DNA of 64,000 nucleotides from Vreelandella zhaodongensis. Lineage in GTDB: Bacteria > Pseudomonadota > Gammaproteobacteria > Pseudomonadales > Halomonadaceae. Location: NCBI RefSeq assembly GCF_013415115.1, contig NZ_JACCDD010000002.1, positions 372,001 to 436,000 on the forward strand, read 5' to 3'. Below, in pieces: positions 42,340 to 51,834 of the stretch. Under the pieces are notes generated by a model. That model had not been told where the DNA came from, searched no databases, and saw only the letters and a list, made by a program, of their open reading frames with translations. Numbering within the stretch: the stretch's first letter is position 1; the number at the start of each line of letters is the position of its first letter. The translations under genes and the position numbers were made by a program.

Positions 42340-43827
42340 CTACATCACTTTTTTGCGACGCTTTTTTAGTAACGGTAACGCAAGCGATAGCAGCGCGATC
42401 AGCAGCAGCGACAGCGAAATAGGTTTATCAATGAACGTCATCCAGTCGCCTCCCGAGATCTGCAACGCACGGCGCATGGACTCTTCCATAATGTTGCCTA
42501 AAATCAGCGCCAGAATCAGCGGTGCAGCAGGGAAACCGAATAAACGCATCCCCAGCCCCAGCAGGCCAAAACCAAGCAGCAGCAGCAGGTCAAATATACT
42601 GAAGCTCATGCCGTACACGCCGACCATACAGAAGATAAGAATCAGCGACAGCAGAAGCGGCCTGGGCAGGTCAAGAATCTTGGCGATCAGAGGAATCAGC
42701 GGCAAGTTAAGCACCAGCAAGAAAATATTGCCGATATACATACTGGCGATAACCCCCCAGAACACATCTGGGCGCTGTTCCAGCATCATCGGGCCAGGTG
42801 TGACCCCCATTACCAGCAGCGCCCCCAGCAGGACGGCCGTTGTGCCAGACCCCGGCACACCTAAGGTTAAAAGCGGTACAAACGAGCCGGTACACGCCGC
42901 ATTATTTGCCGCTTCCGGCGCGGCTACGCCCTTGATGTTGCCTTTACCAAAAGTATCGCCGTCTTTGGCAATGCGTTTTTCCATGCTATAGCCAAGAAAT
43001 GAGCCAATCGTCGCGCCCGCCCCTGGCAACACACCAGTGAAGAAACCCAATACCGAGCTACGGCTAACAGGGCCTGCTATCTGCTTTACTTCACTTCGGC
43101 TCAATTTTAACGAACCAATCGCATTACGCGGCGCTTCTTTACCGCCACCACCACGCAGCAACATATAAAATACTTCTGCCAAGGCGAAAATACCCAGCGC
43201 CACTACCAGGAAGTCGATACCGTCAAGCAAGTGGGCAGAACCAAAGGTAAAGCGCTCGGTTCCGGTTTGTAGGTCAATGCCGATGATCGAAATCATCACC
43301 CCAATCACCGCCGCAATCAGACCTTTTACCAGTGATTTATCGGAAAGCGATACCACGGCCGTCAACCCCAGCACCATCAGTGCAAAGTATTCAGCAGGGC
43401 CAAAGCTCACCGCGACCTTAGACAGCAGCGGTGCTACCAACATCAAGAAAACAATCGAAATAGTGCCGCCAACAAAGGAGGAGTAAGCGGCAATCGCCAG
43501 CGCTTTACCTGCCAAGCCTTGTTTGGCCAGAGGGTAACCATCAAACGAGGTGGCCACCGTTCCTGCAACGCCCGGAGCATTGAGCAGGATAGAAGAAGTA
43601 GAACCACCAAAGATGGCACCGTAATACACCCCAGCCATCAAAATCAGCCCTGAAGAGGGCTCCATGGCAAAGGTAATCGGGATCATTAATGCCAGTGCGC
43701 TGATCGGCCCAAGGCCGGGCAGCATGCCGATAATTGTGCCGGCAAATACACCAGCAAATACGTAAGCGATATTCATTGGCTCTAGCGCAATGCCAAAGCC
43801 ATACATCAAATTGTTAAAGGCATCCAT
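42340..43827 (-). CDS. tctA: Tripartite tricarboxylate transporter large permease TctA
   Basis: A 495-residue protein with about twelve membrane segments. Conserved blocks: GTIIGMLPGLGPISALALMIPITF near residue 30, GSTSSILLNAPGVAGTVATSFDGYPLAKQG, and GVLPGAGATIGSFLGYSMEKR with APEAANNAACTGSFVPLLTLGVPGSGTTAVLLGAL, all diagnostic of TctA. ATG 43827 was chosen; an in-frame TTG five codons upstream was not. Works with TctB and TctC for proton/sodium-driven uptake of a tricarboxylate or similar acid. Confidence 0.95.
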   Translation of the reverse strand: MDAFNNLMYGFGIALEPMNIAYVFAGVFAGTIIGMLPGLGPISALALMIPITFAMEPSSGLILMAGVYYGAIFGGSTSSILLNAPGVAGTVATSFDGYPLAKQGLAGKALAIAAYSSFVGGTISIVFLMLVAPLLSKVAVSFGPAEYFALMVLGLTAVVSLSDKSLVKGLIAAVIGVMISIIGIDLQTGTERFTFGSAHLLDGIDFLVVALGIFALAEVFYMLLRGGGGKEAPRNAIGSLKLSRSEVKQIAGPVSRSSVLGFFTGVLPGAGATIGSFLGYSMEKRIAKDGDTFGKGNIKGVAAPEAANNAACTGSFVPLLTLGVPGSGTTAVLLGALLVMGVTPGPMMLEQRPDVFWGVIASMYIGNIFLLVLNLPLIPLIAKILDLPRPLLLSLILIFCMVGVYGMSFSIFDLLLLLGFGLLGLGMRLFGFPAAPLILALILGNIMEESMRRALQISGGDWMTFIDKPISLSLLLIALLSLALPLLKKRRKKVM

Positions 43828-43875
43828 GGGCGTATCTCTCAATAAAACCGCTAACCGTGCGTTATTTCGCCGTCA

Positions 43876-44355
43876 TTAAAACGGCAGCACACCGGTGGGT
43901 AGATAAACATCCATTACCCGCGTCATGGTGATGTATAGGGCCAACACTATCCCCAGCGATGTTGCCAAGCTAACCCCGTGGCGACGGTAGCCGTAATAGG
44001 CAGTCAAACCGAAACATAACAGTGTCGACGCCAGCACAAACCCAAGCGGTACCAACAATAATGCGTAAGCTGCAACGGCAATAGCCGTCACCACTACCCT
44101 TGCCCAAGGCGTTAGTAGCAACGGGCCGTGACTGCTTTCATCCACTTCGTCGGCACCGGCAACAGCACTCGGTTTTTCAAAGAACAAGCACACCGCAAGT
44201 AGCAGCAGAGAGATACCCAGCACTTTGGGAAACAAGTCAGAGTCGACTGGCCGCGGCAGCGGAAAGTTAGGAATTTGCCACGCCATTGCCAGATAGGCGG
44301 CAGCCACCAGCGCTAATACAAGCGCCAGCCATTGGTTGGTATTGAAACGAGTCAT
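43876..44355 (-). CDS. tctB: Tripartite tricarboxylate transporter small permease TctB
   Basis: A 159-residue protein with four membrane segments (QWLALVLALVAAAYLAMAW, FPKVLGISLLLLAVCLFF, VVVTAIAVAAYALLLVPLGFVLASTLLCFGLTAYYG, SLATSLGIVLALYITM) and the family phrase ALLLVPLGFVLAS. Lies between tctA and tctC with 48 and 119 base gaps. Confidence 0.9.
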   Translation of the reverse strand: MTRFNTNQWLALVLALVAAAYLAMAWQIPNFPLPRPVDSDLFPKVLGISLLLLAVCLFFEKPSAVAGADEVDESSHGPLLLTPWARVVVTAIAVAAYALLLVPLGFVLASTLLCFGLTAYYGYRRHGVSLATSLGIVLALYITMTRVMDVYLPTGVLPF

Positions 44356-44474
44356 GTGAAATCTCCCCGAAGGAGCTGTCGCGATTAAGCTCAGGTCCTC
44401 GCGGTATCAGACGTAAGATCCCGGCGACAGGCCGCCGCCGAGAGACTTCATGGGGTATCAGCTAACGCGGCAGG

Positions 44475-45470
44475 TTACTGGCGCAATAGACCCAGGTCGC
44501 TTAGCACGCTGCTAAATTGCTCTTTTTGCTCATCCAAGAAAGCGCCGAAGGTTTCGCTATCCTGGTAAGCATCCAGCCAACCCAGCTGATCACGCGCCTG
44601 CTGCCAACCGTCAGTCTCTAACATCTCAGTAAACAGGGTTTCGTAATAGGCAACCGCTTCTTCCGGCATATCAGGAGCGCCCATCACGCCGCGCCAGATA
44701 TCAAAGGTGTAGTCCACGCCTTGCTCTTGATAAGTGGCCACATCGGCTAAGCCACCACCTAAGCGTTCAGGAGAAGAGACGCCTAGCGCACGTAGCTGAC
44801 TGCCCTCACCTAACTGACCTACCGCCTCGCCTGCACCAGTAATGACCGCCTCAACATGACCACCCATCAGATTGGTCATGGCGTCGCCACCACCCGAGAA
44901 GGGAATATAATTCACCGAAGAGGCATCCAGGCCCGCAGCTGAAGCCAAGCCCGCCACCGAGATATGGTCCATGGAGCCTGGTGCACTACCGCCACCGATA
45001 CTGAGGCTGTTGTTCTCTTTCAGCGCATCAAACAAGTCGTTGATGGTTTGATACTCGGAATCAGCCTCCACCAAAATGATCGAGTAATCCGTAATGAGTC
45101 GGGCAATCGGGGTAAAGTCGGTGTGATCATGGCGCGATGCGCCAGCCAGTGGCACCAGAATAATCGGCGGACTGGTTGCGAACAGTTTATGAGGATTGCC
45201 GCTATCACGGGCTATTTGTGCCCATGCGACAGCACCACCGCCGCCAGGAACGTTAATGGCAGCAAAATTACGCTCGGCAAGCTGCTCTTCTTGTAACACG
45301 CGAGACACCGTACGTACCAAGGTATCCCAACCGCCACCTGGGTTAGCGGGTGCAACGAACTCGACTGAGCGGCTAGGCGTCCACTCATCGGCGTGAGCAG
45401 AGGTTGTCATGGCGAGAGCAGCCATCGGTAGGGCAAGCACGGCAAAGCGCTTCAGTGAAAGCGTGGTCAT
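44475..45470 (-). CDS. tctC: Tripartite tricarboxylate transporter substrate-binding protein TctC (Bug family)
   Basis: A 331-residue periplasmic protein with signal peptide (MTTLSLKRFAVLALPMAALAMTTSAHA). The mature start SVEFVAPANPGGGWDTLVRTVSRVLQEE and VPGGGGAVAWAQIARDSGNPHKLFATSPPIIL give the two ligand loops of the Bug/TctC fold. ATG 45470 follows GGAGAA by 5 bases. Promoter-like AT-rich sequence lies between 45490 and 45540, upstream of which the regulator pair is encoded on the same strand. Confidence 0.93.
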   Translation of the reverse strand: MTTLSLKRFAVLALPMAALAMTTSAHADEWTPSRSVEFVAPANPGGGWDTLVRTVSRVLQEEQLAERNFAAINVPGGGGAVAWAQIARDSGNPHKLFATSPPIILVPLAGASRHDHTDFTPIARLITDYSIILVEADSEYQTINDLFDALKENNSLSIGGGSAPGSMDHISVAGLASAAGLDASSVNYIPFSGGGDAMTNLMGGHVEAVITGAGEAVGQLGEGSQLRALGVSSPERLGGGLADVATYQEQGVDYTFDIWRGVMGAPDMPEEAVAYYETLFTEMLETDGWQQARDQLGWLDAYQDSETFGAFLDEQKEQFSSVLSDLGLLRQ

Positions 45471-45631
45471 GGGCGTTCTCCACATTAGTTTGTGTTGTTA
45501 TAATCGCGTTGTTATATGGTGGTTACGCTTTAAACATTAGAAGAGTGTCTCTCTCTGAGACAAGTTTGTGACCATAAATAACAAAATGTGCGTTGTGTGC
45601 GTTTTGTTCATTCTGTTCACTGCCCATCACG

Positions 45632-46363
45632 TCATAGTGCTTCTAGCCACCCTTGCGCTGTTTCAAGTAACCGATAGCGCCGTTCAGGACGTCCGACATC
45701 GCCATAACCAAGCGCTGCACTAACGGCCTGTTCAGCCACCAAAAACTCCAAATAACGTCGCGCGGTTGAGCGGCTGGCTCCCATCGCTTTCGCTACTTGC
45801 ATCGCCGTCTGCGACTCTTGCTCGGCGGCTAGCGAATCGATAACTCGGCGCAGCGTTAAGCGGTCGATACCCTTGGGCAATGCGCGTGTGGCAAGCCGCT
45901 GGGGCTCCCCCGGCTGAAGGCGAGCCAGCACATGATCCAGCTCGTCTTGATTCATTTCAGCCCGATTGGCCAGTGCTTCTCGCTCGCGACGAAAGCGAGT
46001 CAGCATTTGGCTCATGCGCGCCGCTTCAATGGGTTTAATCAGATAATCAAAGACACCACCGCGTAACGCTTCACTGATTGTTTCTACTTCACGGGCGGCG
46101 GTTACCATGACGATATCCACATGCACATAGTCGCGGCGAATGGTCCATAACAGCTCCAGGCCTTCCACGTCAGGCAAGTAAGCATCTAATAAGATCAATT
46201 GGATAGCCTCAGCATGCTGAGCCATCAGTGCTTTGGCTTCGCTACCATTGCGTGCCATACCCACCACATAAAACCCTTCGCTCTGCTCAATAAAGGCTTT
46301 GTGGATATCTGCAATGCGAAAGTCGTCTTCGACGACCAAAATACCGTATTGCGTCGCAGACAT
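45632..46363 (-). CDS. Response regulator, CitB/DcuR type (TctABC control)
   Basis: A 243-residue regulator. Receiver domain residues 5-120 with EDD, phospho-Asp in LILLDAYLPDVEGLEL, Thr/Lys in MVTAA and LIKPIEAARM. The C-terminal part (RLTLRRVIDSLAAEQESQTAMQVAKAMGASRSTARRYLEFLV) is the winged or helix-turn-helix domain of the CitB/DcuR/DctR group. GAGG lies 8 bases before the chosen ATG; longer in-frame extensions run into the kinase gene. Expected to turn on tctCBA when the partner kinase senses its carboxylate. Confidence 0.9.
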   Translation of the reverse strand: MSATQYGILVVEDDFRIADIHKAFIEQSEGFYVVGMARNGSEAKALMAQHAEAIQLILLDAYLPDVEGLELLWTIRRDYVHVDIVMVTAAREVETISEALRGGVFDYLIKPIEAARMSQMLTRFRREREALANRAEMNQDELDHVLARLQPGEPQRLATRALPKGIDRLTLRRVIDSLAAEQESQTAMQVAKAMGASRSTARRYLEFLVAEQAVSAALGYGDVGRPERRYRLLETAQGWLEAL

Positions 46364-46395
46364 AGTGATTCCTCTTGCTGGCGTCATTATTATGA

Positions 46396-48081
46396 TTAAG
46401 AAATAGTGTCCGTTTGAGCACAAAGAGAACGGTCCAGCACGGCAATGAAACACGCACCGCCTAATTCGCTCTCTTCTAGCGTCACCGCCCCGCCATGTTG
46501 ACGACAAAGCCGCGCGACGAGCGCTAAACCAATGCCACGATGTTTGCCAGTTTTAGTAGAAAAACCTTCTTGAAAGATTGACTCCGCGTGCTCACTGGGC
46601 ACACCTGCACCATTGTCCTCTACCTCAATGAGCAACTGCTCTCCCAAGTCGGTGAAAAACAGTCGCACGTTTGGTGCATCGCTGTTTGGGCCATTGAGGG
46701 CTGCATGACAGGCATTATCTAATAAGTTGCCAACCACACTCATCATTACTTCCTGCCCGGTGACCGTCAGCGCACAGGAAAGCGAGCTTTGCTCATCAAT
46801 TTCCAGTGTAACGCCCAGCTCACGGGCACGGGTAAGCTTACCCAGTAGCGTACCGCTTAACACCGCATCCGCCACATGGCGCATCAAAAAACTCATTTGC
46901 GCTTGGGCTCGCTCGGTTTCCTGGTGGATAAGCGCTAACGCCTCGTCGATCCGATTAAGCTGCAACAGGCCGGAAATGGTATAGAGTTTGTTGGAAAATT
47001 CATGCGCCTGGGCACGCAGCATATCGACATCCCGACTGGCCTGAGTCAATGCCTGTGAAAGATCAATAATTTCACGGCGACTACGAAACGTCGACACAGC
47101 ACCTTCAATCTCGCCCTCATGCAGAATAGGCACGCGATTGGCCACCACTGGGTGATCTCCTAGCCACATTTCCTGATCAAACTCCTGCTCGCCGTGCTTT
47201 AACACCTCTAATAGCCTTGAGTTGGGCACCACCTCTCGAATCGGCTGGCCTAATAATACTTGCTCATCGGGCAACCCTAAAAAGCGCCGCGCCTGCTGAT
47301 TGACCAAGGTAATCTGTCCGTCGCGGTTAACCGCTAAAATGCCTTCATGGATCGATTGCAAGATGGCCTCTTTTTCCATCGCTAAACGGGCAATTTCATG
47401 AGGCTCTAAGCCGAGGATAATTTTTTTAAGGTGCTGTGATAACCAGTAGGCCCCTGCAAATCCCAATACAATCATCAGTACTATCAGAGCCCATCCGATA
47501 TTGGTGTGACGAGCGACATCGATATCCACCCGTTCAAGCATGAAGCCCACCGACACCACACCAATGATATTGCCCTCTTCGTCCCAAATAGGCGCTTTAC
47601 CGCGCATGGCCGTGCCCAAACTGCCGGTCGCCTCTGACACATAGGACTGACCATAAATCAACGCTTGGTCGTTATCTCCCCCCACCATCGGCAAGCCGAT
47701 ACGTTCGGGCACAGGGTGCGAGTAGCGAATCGACTGCGCATTGCCCACCACTACATAGCGAGCACCGGTTTCTTGGCGCACACGTTCAGCAAGGGGCTGA
47801 ATAATCAATGAGGGATCAGGTGTCGAAAACGCATTAACAATTTGCGGCATGCCAGCCACGGTTTTGGCAACAGCCAGCGCTCGCTCGCCCATTTGGTAGG
47901 TAATGATTTCCGCTTTGCGGTGATTTAAATAAGTGCCTTGGGCAAGCAACATACCCGCCAACAGCAAGCCCACTAGCAGCATAACCTGCAACCGGAAGCT
48001 ACGCTTATACCAACGGCGCTTAGCACGAGGGCGACGCCAGCGCTGTAATTCAACTAGCATACGGGGGCGGGGAGCAGTCAT
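46396..48081 (-). CDS. Sensor histidine kinase, CitA/DcuS/DpiB type
   Basis: A 561-residue kinase. First membrane helix at about residues 29-51, periplasmic PAS-like (PDC) domain with the carboxylate-binding pattern ARYVVVGNAQSIRYSHPVPERIGLPMVGGD, second helix, cytoplasmic PAS (SIHEGILAVNRDGQITLVNQQARRFLG), then the DcuS-type phospho-His segment LRAQAHEFSNKLYTISGLLQL and an HATPase domain (NLLDNACHAAL, DNGAGVP, GIGLALVARL). All CitA-family marks are present, so it likely senses the acid imported by TctABC. The exact start is uncertain (ATG at 48111 also possible); neither has a clear ribosome site. Confidence 0.9.
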   Translation of the reverse strand: MTAPRPRMLVELQRWRRPRAKRRWYKRSFRLQVMLLVGLLLAGMLLAQGTYLNHRKAEIITYQMGERALAVAKTVAGMPQIVNAFSTPDPSLIIQPLAERVRQETGARYVVVGNAQSIRYSHPVPERIGLPMVGGDNDQALIYGQSYVSEATGSLGTAMRGKAPIWDEEGNIIGVVSVGFMLERVDIDVARHTNIGWALIVLMIVLGFAGAYWLSQHLKKIILGLEPHEIARLAMEKEAILQSIHEGILAVNRDGQITLVNQQARRFLGLPDEQVLLGQPIREVVPNSRLLEVLKHGEQEFDQEMWLGDHPVVANRVPILHEGEIEGAVSTFRSRREIIDLSQALTQASRDVDMLRAQAHEFSNKLYTISGLLQLNRIDEALALIHQETERAQAQMSFLMRHVADAVLSGTLLGKLTRARELGVTLEIDEQSSLSCALTVTGQEVMMSVVGNLLDNACHAALNGPNSDAPNVRLFFTDLGEQLLIEVEDNGAGVPSEHAESIFQEGFSTKTGKHRGIGLALVARLCRQHGGAVTLEESELGGACFIAVLDRSLCAQTDTIS

Positions 48082-48269
48082 AGCGGAACTCACAATGCGC
48101 GACAGCGTCATTATGGCATGCAGCGCCAAACGACGTTAGTCGTTACACTTCATTGTAATTTTGCTTATATAGCAACCTCTTATTTCGCGTCGACTTATAC
48201 ACTCACATCACTCAATATGCGCACCCCTGTTCAATCGCTCGCACCGCTCTACACTCAAGGAGGAGTTCC

Positions 48270-49013
48270 GTGCTAAGCCTTTTAAGAAATACCGTGCTAG
48301 CTAGCTGCCTGTTATGGGCAGCTACTGCTGCCGCTAGCCCGTTTTACGCGCCACCCCCACCACAAGAAGACACGCCTATTTTTAGCGGTGATGCTGAACT
48401 TGGCTTTACCCACCTCTCGGGCAATACCAATAGTCAAACATTGATCGGCAAAACCCGCTTAACATGGCTCACTGGCGACTTTACCCACTCCTTACGCGGT
48501 GAAGTGCGAAACGTCAGCAAGGATGGCAAGACAAGTGCCGAGCAGTACTTATTCGCAGGACGCGAGCGCTATGATTTTAACGGCCCACACTATTTATTTG
48601 GCTTTGCCCGTTGGGAGAAGGATCGGTTTGCCGGCTACGACCAGCAGCTTTCAGTCGTAGGTGGTTATGGCCGGCAATTGTTGGATGGGCGCCACTACCT
48701 TTCCTTGGAAGCGGGGCCTGGTTATCGTCATGACCGGCTGCGTGATGATGAGAACGAGCGGCTCGCTGTCGCCTACACGGCGCTCGACTATCGATTTGGG
48801 ATTTCTAATTATGCGGATATTGCCCAGGAAGTATCGGTGGAATATACCCATGAAAACACTACGTCACGTTCACTAACAGCGTTAACGGCACGGCTTAATT
48901 CACGTCTTTCGCTACGTTTATCCCATGAGATTAAGCACAACTCCCAGCCACCTGAAGATGCCAGCGAACGCACGGATTCCACCACCAGCGCCTCGCTGCT
49001 GTATCGCTGGTGA
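48270..49013 (+). CDS. DUF481 family outer-membrane protein (YdiY-like, salt-induced OMP type)
   Basis: A 247-residue predicted beta-barrel. Starts with GTG, with a very strong AAGGAGGAG 5 bases upstream. Signal peptide residues 1-22 (cleavage after AAAS). The mature part opens SGDAELGFTHLSGNTNSQTL, the DUF481 hallmark, and is made of alternating strands ending in LLYRW with a terminal aromatic residue as used by the BAM machinery. Family members are called putative salt-induced outer-membrane proteins; function not established. Confidence 0.88.
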   Translation: MLSLLRNTVLASCLLWAATAAASPFYAPPPPQEDTPIFSGDAELGFTHLSGNTNSQTLIGKTRLTWLTGDFTHSLRGEVRNVSKDGKTSAEQYLFAGRERYDFNGPHYLFGFARWEKDRFAGYDQQLSVVGGYGRQLLDGRHYLSLEAGPGYRHDRLRDDENERLAVAYTALDYRFGISNYADIAQEVSVEYTHENTTSRSLTALTARLNSRLSLRLSHEIKHNSQPPEDASERTDSTTSASLLYRW

Positions 49014-49360
49014 AGCGTCATTGCTTACTTTGCCATCAGCACTAGAACTTATTTACAATCACTATCAGATAGTTAGCTAATTTTCCAAGCAATCACTGCT
49101 GTCACGATTATGTCCATCATGGTGCACACCCACACCTTGGCGCACCATTTTTATGCATTTTTCTCCCTTATCATTAGACCTTCGTCTATATTCACGATAT
49201 AATGCTCTCAGTTTCCTGTCCTCGCGCCATTCAATGAATGGCGCTTTTTTTTGCTTTAAAAATCAAGCATATCTAGGTATTAAGCCTACCTACGCCTGGT
49301 TTTTCTAAGCTCAATGCTCTGCTTCTCGACCTCTCATTACATCAAACATAGGTGTTCGTA
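49014..49360 (+). other. Non-coding interval with promoter-like and terminator elements ahead of a BCCT gene
   Basis: No gene in 347 bases. Contains ATGGTGC (49119) and GCACCAT (49142) as a 7-bp inverted repeat, a perfect TATAAT at 49198-49203 and, only 21 bases later, the terminator at 49224. The real BCCT promoter must either lie beyond the terminator or read through it. Confidence 0.5.
49224..49252 (+). terminator. Intrinsic terminator in the leader of the BCCT gene
   Basis: Stem GCGCCATTC / GAATGGCGC with a 3-base loop followed by eight T's. It is 211 bases past the DUF481 stop and 109 bases before the BCCT start, so it may end the DUF481 transcript or act as an attenuator. Confidence 0.85.
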
Positions 49361-50914
49361 ATGAACCAACCTGCCCCAAATAGCGAGGGTCCTTCGCGGT
49401 TTTCCCTTGGCGACCCCATCGTGCTGCTACTCAGTATTGGCTTCATTGTGGCCTTTCTTGCACTCTCCTTTTACGACATTGATTTAGTCGCTAATTCGAT
49501 TAGCGCTGGTTTTGCGTGGACGGCACTGGTGCTTGGCAGCTATTTTCAGCTGCTGCTTTTATTAACTTTTTTCATTGCCATAGGCGTAGCCGTTTCCCCT
49601 GCATCGAAGGCCAAAATCGGCAACCTTGATGCACCAGAAATGAGCACGTTTAAGTGGCTGTCGATTATTCTGTGTACCCTGCTTGCGGGTGGCGGTGTGT
49701 TCTTTGCCGCCGGCGAGCCGATATATCACTTTGTAGTGACACCACCAGCATTTGACTCTGAAGCAGGCACTGCCGACGCAGTCGCTGGAGCAATGGCGCA
49801 GTCATTTATGCACTGGGGCTTTTTAGCCTGGGCAGTACTTGGCTCGCTAACCGCAGTAGTGCTCGCCCATGCGCACTACGTAAAAGGTCAACCATTAAAG
49901 CCGCGCACGCTGCTTTACCCTGTTTTTGGCGAGCGCCTCATGCGCGGCCCACTTGGTGGCTTGGTAGATGCCTGCTGCGTGATTGCGCTGGTAGCAGGTA
50001 CGGTTGGCCCCATTGGGTTTCTGGCCACACAGGTCAGCTTTGGCTTACATGAGCTGTTCGGCCTCCCCGAAGGTTACCCTGGCCAACTCATTATCCTAGC
50101 GGTACTCGGCTGCATTTACGTGCTCTCCTCCATGAGCGGTATTCATAAAGGCATTCAACTGCTTAGTCGCTTTAACGTACTGCTGGCACTGGCTATTGGT
50201 GCGGTAATTATTGTGTTTGGCCCCACGCTATTTTTGGTCAACACCTATGTATCGAGCATGGGTGCTTATATGAGTGAGTTCTTCACCATGGCTACCATGA
50301 CTGCCGACACTGCCCCCGACTGGTGGATGCAGTGGTGGACGGTCTTTTTCTTTGCTTGGTTTATTGGTTATGCACCGCTGATGGCGATTTTCGTGGCGCG
50401 TATTTCACGTGGGCGTAGTATTCGCGAGATGATTCTTGCCGTGGCGGTACTCGCCCCCATTGCTACCACCATATGGTTTACCCTACTTGGCGGTTCGGGC
50501 ATTTACTACCAGCTCACAGGCGTGATCGACCTGACTGAGGCGCTGAATAACTTCCAGTTTGATGTGGCGACACTCACCGTGGCCCAAGCACTACCCGGCG
50601 GCACCTGGATGGCGCTGGCAATTTTGTTACTAACTACGATTTTTGTGGCCACCACAGGTGATTCGATGAGTTATGCCATTGCAGTAGTGGGAGCTGGCCA
50701 TGATGACCCAAGCCCCTACGTGCGAGCCTTTTGGGGAATTGCCATGGCGCTAATGGCGGCGGTGCTGTTGCATATGGGCGCTGGGCAGATTGGCGCATTA
50801 CAGCAGTTTATCGTGATTACTGCGATTCCTGTTTCACTGATTTTGCTTCCATCGCTATGGAACGGTCCTCAAGCAGCCTACGCCATGGCGCGCGAGCAAG
50901 GCATTATCGAGTAA
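49361..50914 (+). CDS. BCCT family transporter, divergent member
   Basis: A 517-residue, twelve-segment transporter. It has the BCCT frame LAGGGVFFAAGEPIYHFVVTPP and, in the substrate-site helix, WWMQWWTVFFFAWFIGYAPLMAIFVARISRGRSIREM, which differs from the WAWTVTWSP of the two other BCCT proteins here; so a different substrate is likely. This WFIGYAP variant is seen in BCCT proteins annotated as choline or other quaternary amine carriers. ATG 49361 chosen (AGGTG upstream) rather than a GTG three codons earlier. It converges on the flagellin gene with 18 bases between stops and no terminator. Confidence 0.9.
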   Translation: MNQPAPNSEGPSRFSLGDPIVLLLSIGFIVAFLALSFYDIDLVANSISAGFAWTALVLGSYFQLLLLLTFFIAIGVAVSPASKAKIGNLDAPEMSTFKWLSIILCTLLAGGGVFFAAGEPIYHFVVTPPAFDSEAGTADAVAGAMAQSFMHWGFLAWAVLGSLTAVVLAHAHYVKGQPLKPRTLLYPVFGERLMRGPLGGLVDACCVIALVAGTVGPIGFLATQVSFGLHELFGLPEGYPGQLIILAVLGCIYVLSSMSGIHKGIQLLSRFNVLLALAIGAVIIVFGPTLFLVNTYVSSMGAYMSEFFTMATMTADTAPDWWMQWWTVFFFAWFIGYAPLMAIFVARISRGRSIREMILAVAVLAPIATTIWFTLLGGSGIYYQLTGVIDLTEALNNFQFDVATLTVAQALPGGTWMALAILLLTTIFVATTGDSMSYAIAVVGAGHDDPSPYVRAFWGIAMALMAAVLLHMGAGQIGALQQFIVITAIPVSLILLPSLWNGPQAAYAMAREQGIIE

Positions 50915-50932
50915 CGGTTGATAGTCCTTATG

Positions 50933-51754
50933 TTATAGACCTTCCAGTAGGCGCAGAATCATCTGCGGCTGCTGGTTGGCCTGAGCCAAAATAGCGATAC
51001 CGGCCTGCTGTAGAATTTGCGCGCGAATTAGATTGGAAACTTCACGGGCATAATCAGCGTCTTGGATACGCGACTGAGCAGCAGACGTGTTGATAATGTT
51101 GGTATTGAGGCCATCAATCACACTTTCGAAGCGATTTTGCACTGCGCCTAAATAGCTCCGCTGGCGATCCACTCGTTTGATAGCGTCATCCATCGCCTTT
51201 AGCGGGTTATCCGTTGCGCTGCCATCATCTAAAACACTATAGCTTTCCAGCCCTAATGCCTGCCTATTCATGCCTTCGAAGCGAACGGCAATGCTGTCGC
51301 CATCGTTAGCACCTACCTGAATATTTACCACCTTGGTGCTATCAAACAACCCGATGCCGTTGAAGTTGCTCTGCCCGGCAATGCGATCAATCTCTTCTAG
51401 GCGCTGACCAATTTCATCTTGGATTGAGACCAGATCATCAGAAGAGTTAGTGCCGTTAGCCGCCTGCACACTCAGTTCACGAATACGCTGCAAGTTATCG
51501 TTAATTTGGTCGAGCGAGCCCTCCGCTGTTTGCACCATGGAAATACCATCGTGGGTATTACGGATAGCTTGGCTCATACCCCGAATTTGAGCCCCCATAC
51601 GATTAGCGATCGCTTGCCCTGCCGGGTCATCTTTAGCGCTATTAATGCGCAACCCAGAGGACAGCCGTTCCATCGCCGTCTGCATGGCTTGCTGACTGCC
51701 GCGCAAATTGTTCTGCGCGATGAGAGACATCAGGTTCGTATTTAGGCTTAACAA
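50933..51754 (-). CDS. fliC: Flagellin, short form, TTG start
   Basis: A 273-residue flagellin. N-terminal D0/D1 opening LSLNTNLMSLIAQNNLRGSQQAMQTAMERLSSGLRINSAKDDPAGQAIANRM and C-terminal QSRIQDADYAREVSNLIRAQILQQAGIAILAQANQQPQMILRLL are standard; the central D2/D3 region is almost absent. The conserved N terminus begins exactly at a TTG with GGAGG 6 bases upstream, so TTG is the start; the next ATG would cut off eight conserved residues. A FliA-type promoter lies at 51808-51834. No other flagellar gene is near, so this is an isolated flagellin locus. Confidence 0.93.
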   Translation of the reverse strand: MLSLNTNLMSLIAQNNLRGSQQAMQTAMERLSSGLRINSAKDDPAGQAIANRMGAQIRGMSQAIRNTHDGISMVQTAEGSLDQINDNLQRIRELSVQAANGTNSSDDLVSIQDEIGQRLEEIDRIAGQSNFNGIGLFDSTKVVNIQVGANDGDSIAVRFEGMNRQALGLESYSVLDDGSATDNPLKAMDDAIKRVDRQRSYLGAVQNRFESVIDGLNTNIINTSAAQSRIQDADYAREVSNLIRAQILQQAGIAILAQANQQPQMILRLLEGL

Positions 51755-51807
51755 CGTGCGCCTCCGAGGAAGGTTAGCCTGCCCACATTATGGAGGCTAT
51801 AGACCTA

Positions 51808-51834
51808 CTATCGGCCATCACGCCAAAATCATGA
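51808..51834 (-). promoter_or_regulatory. Sigma-28 (FliA) promoter of the flagellin gene
   Basis: Minus strand TCATGATT-N11-GCCGATAG agrees with TAAAGTTT-N11-GCCGATAA at 12 of 16 positions, seven of eight in the -10. The -35 part overlaps the folK stop codon. Predicted leader about 45 bases. Confidence 0.75.
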
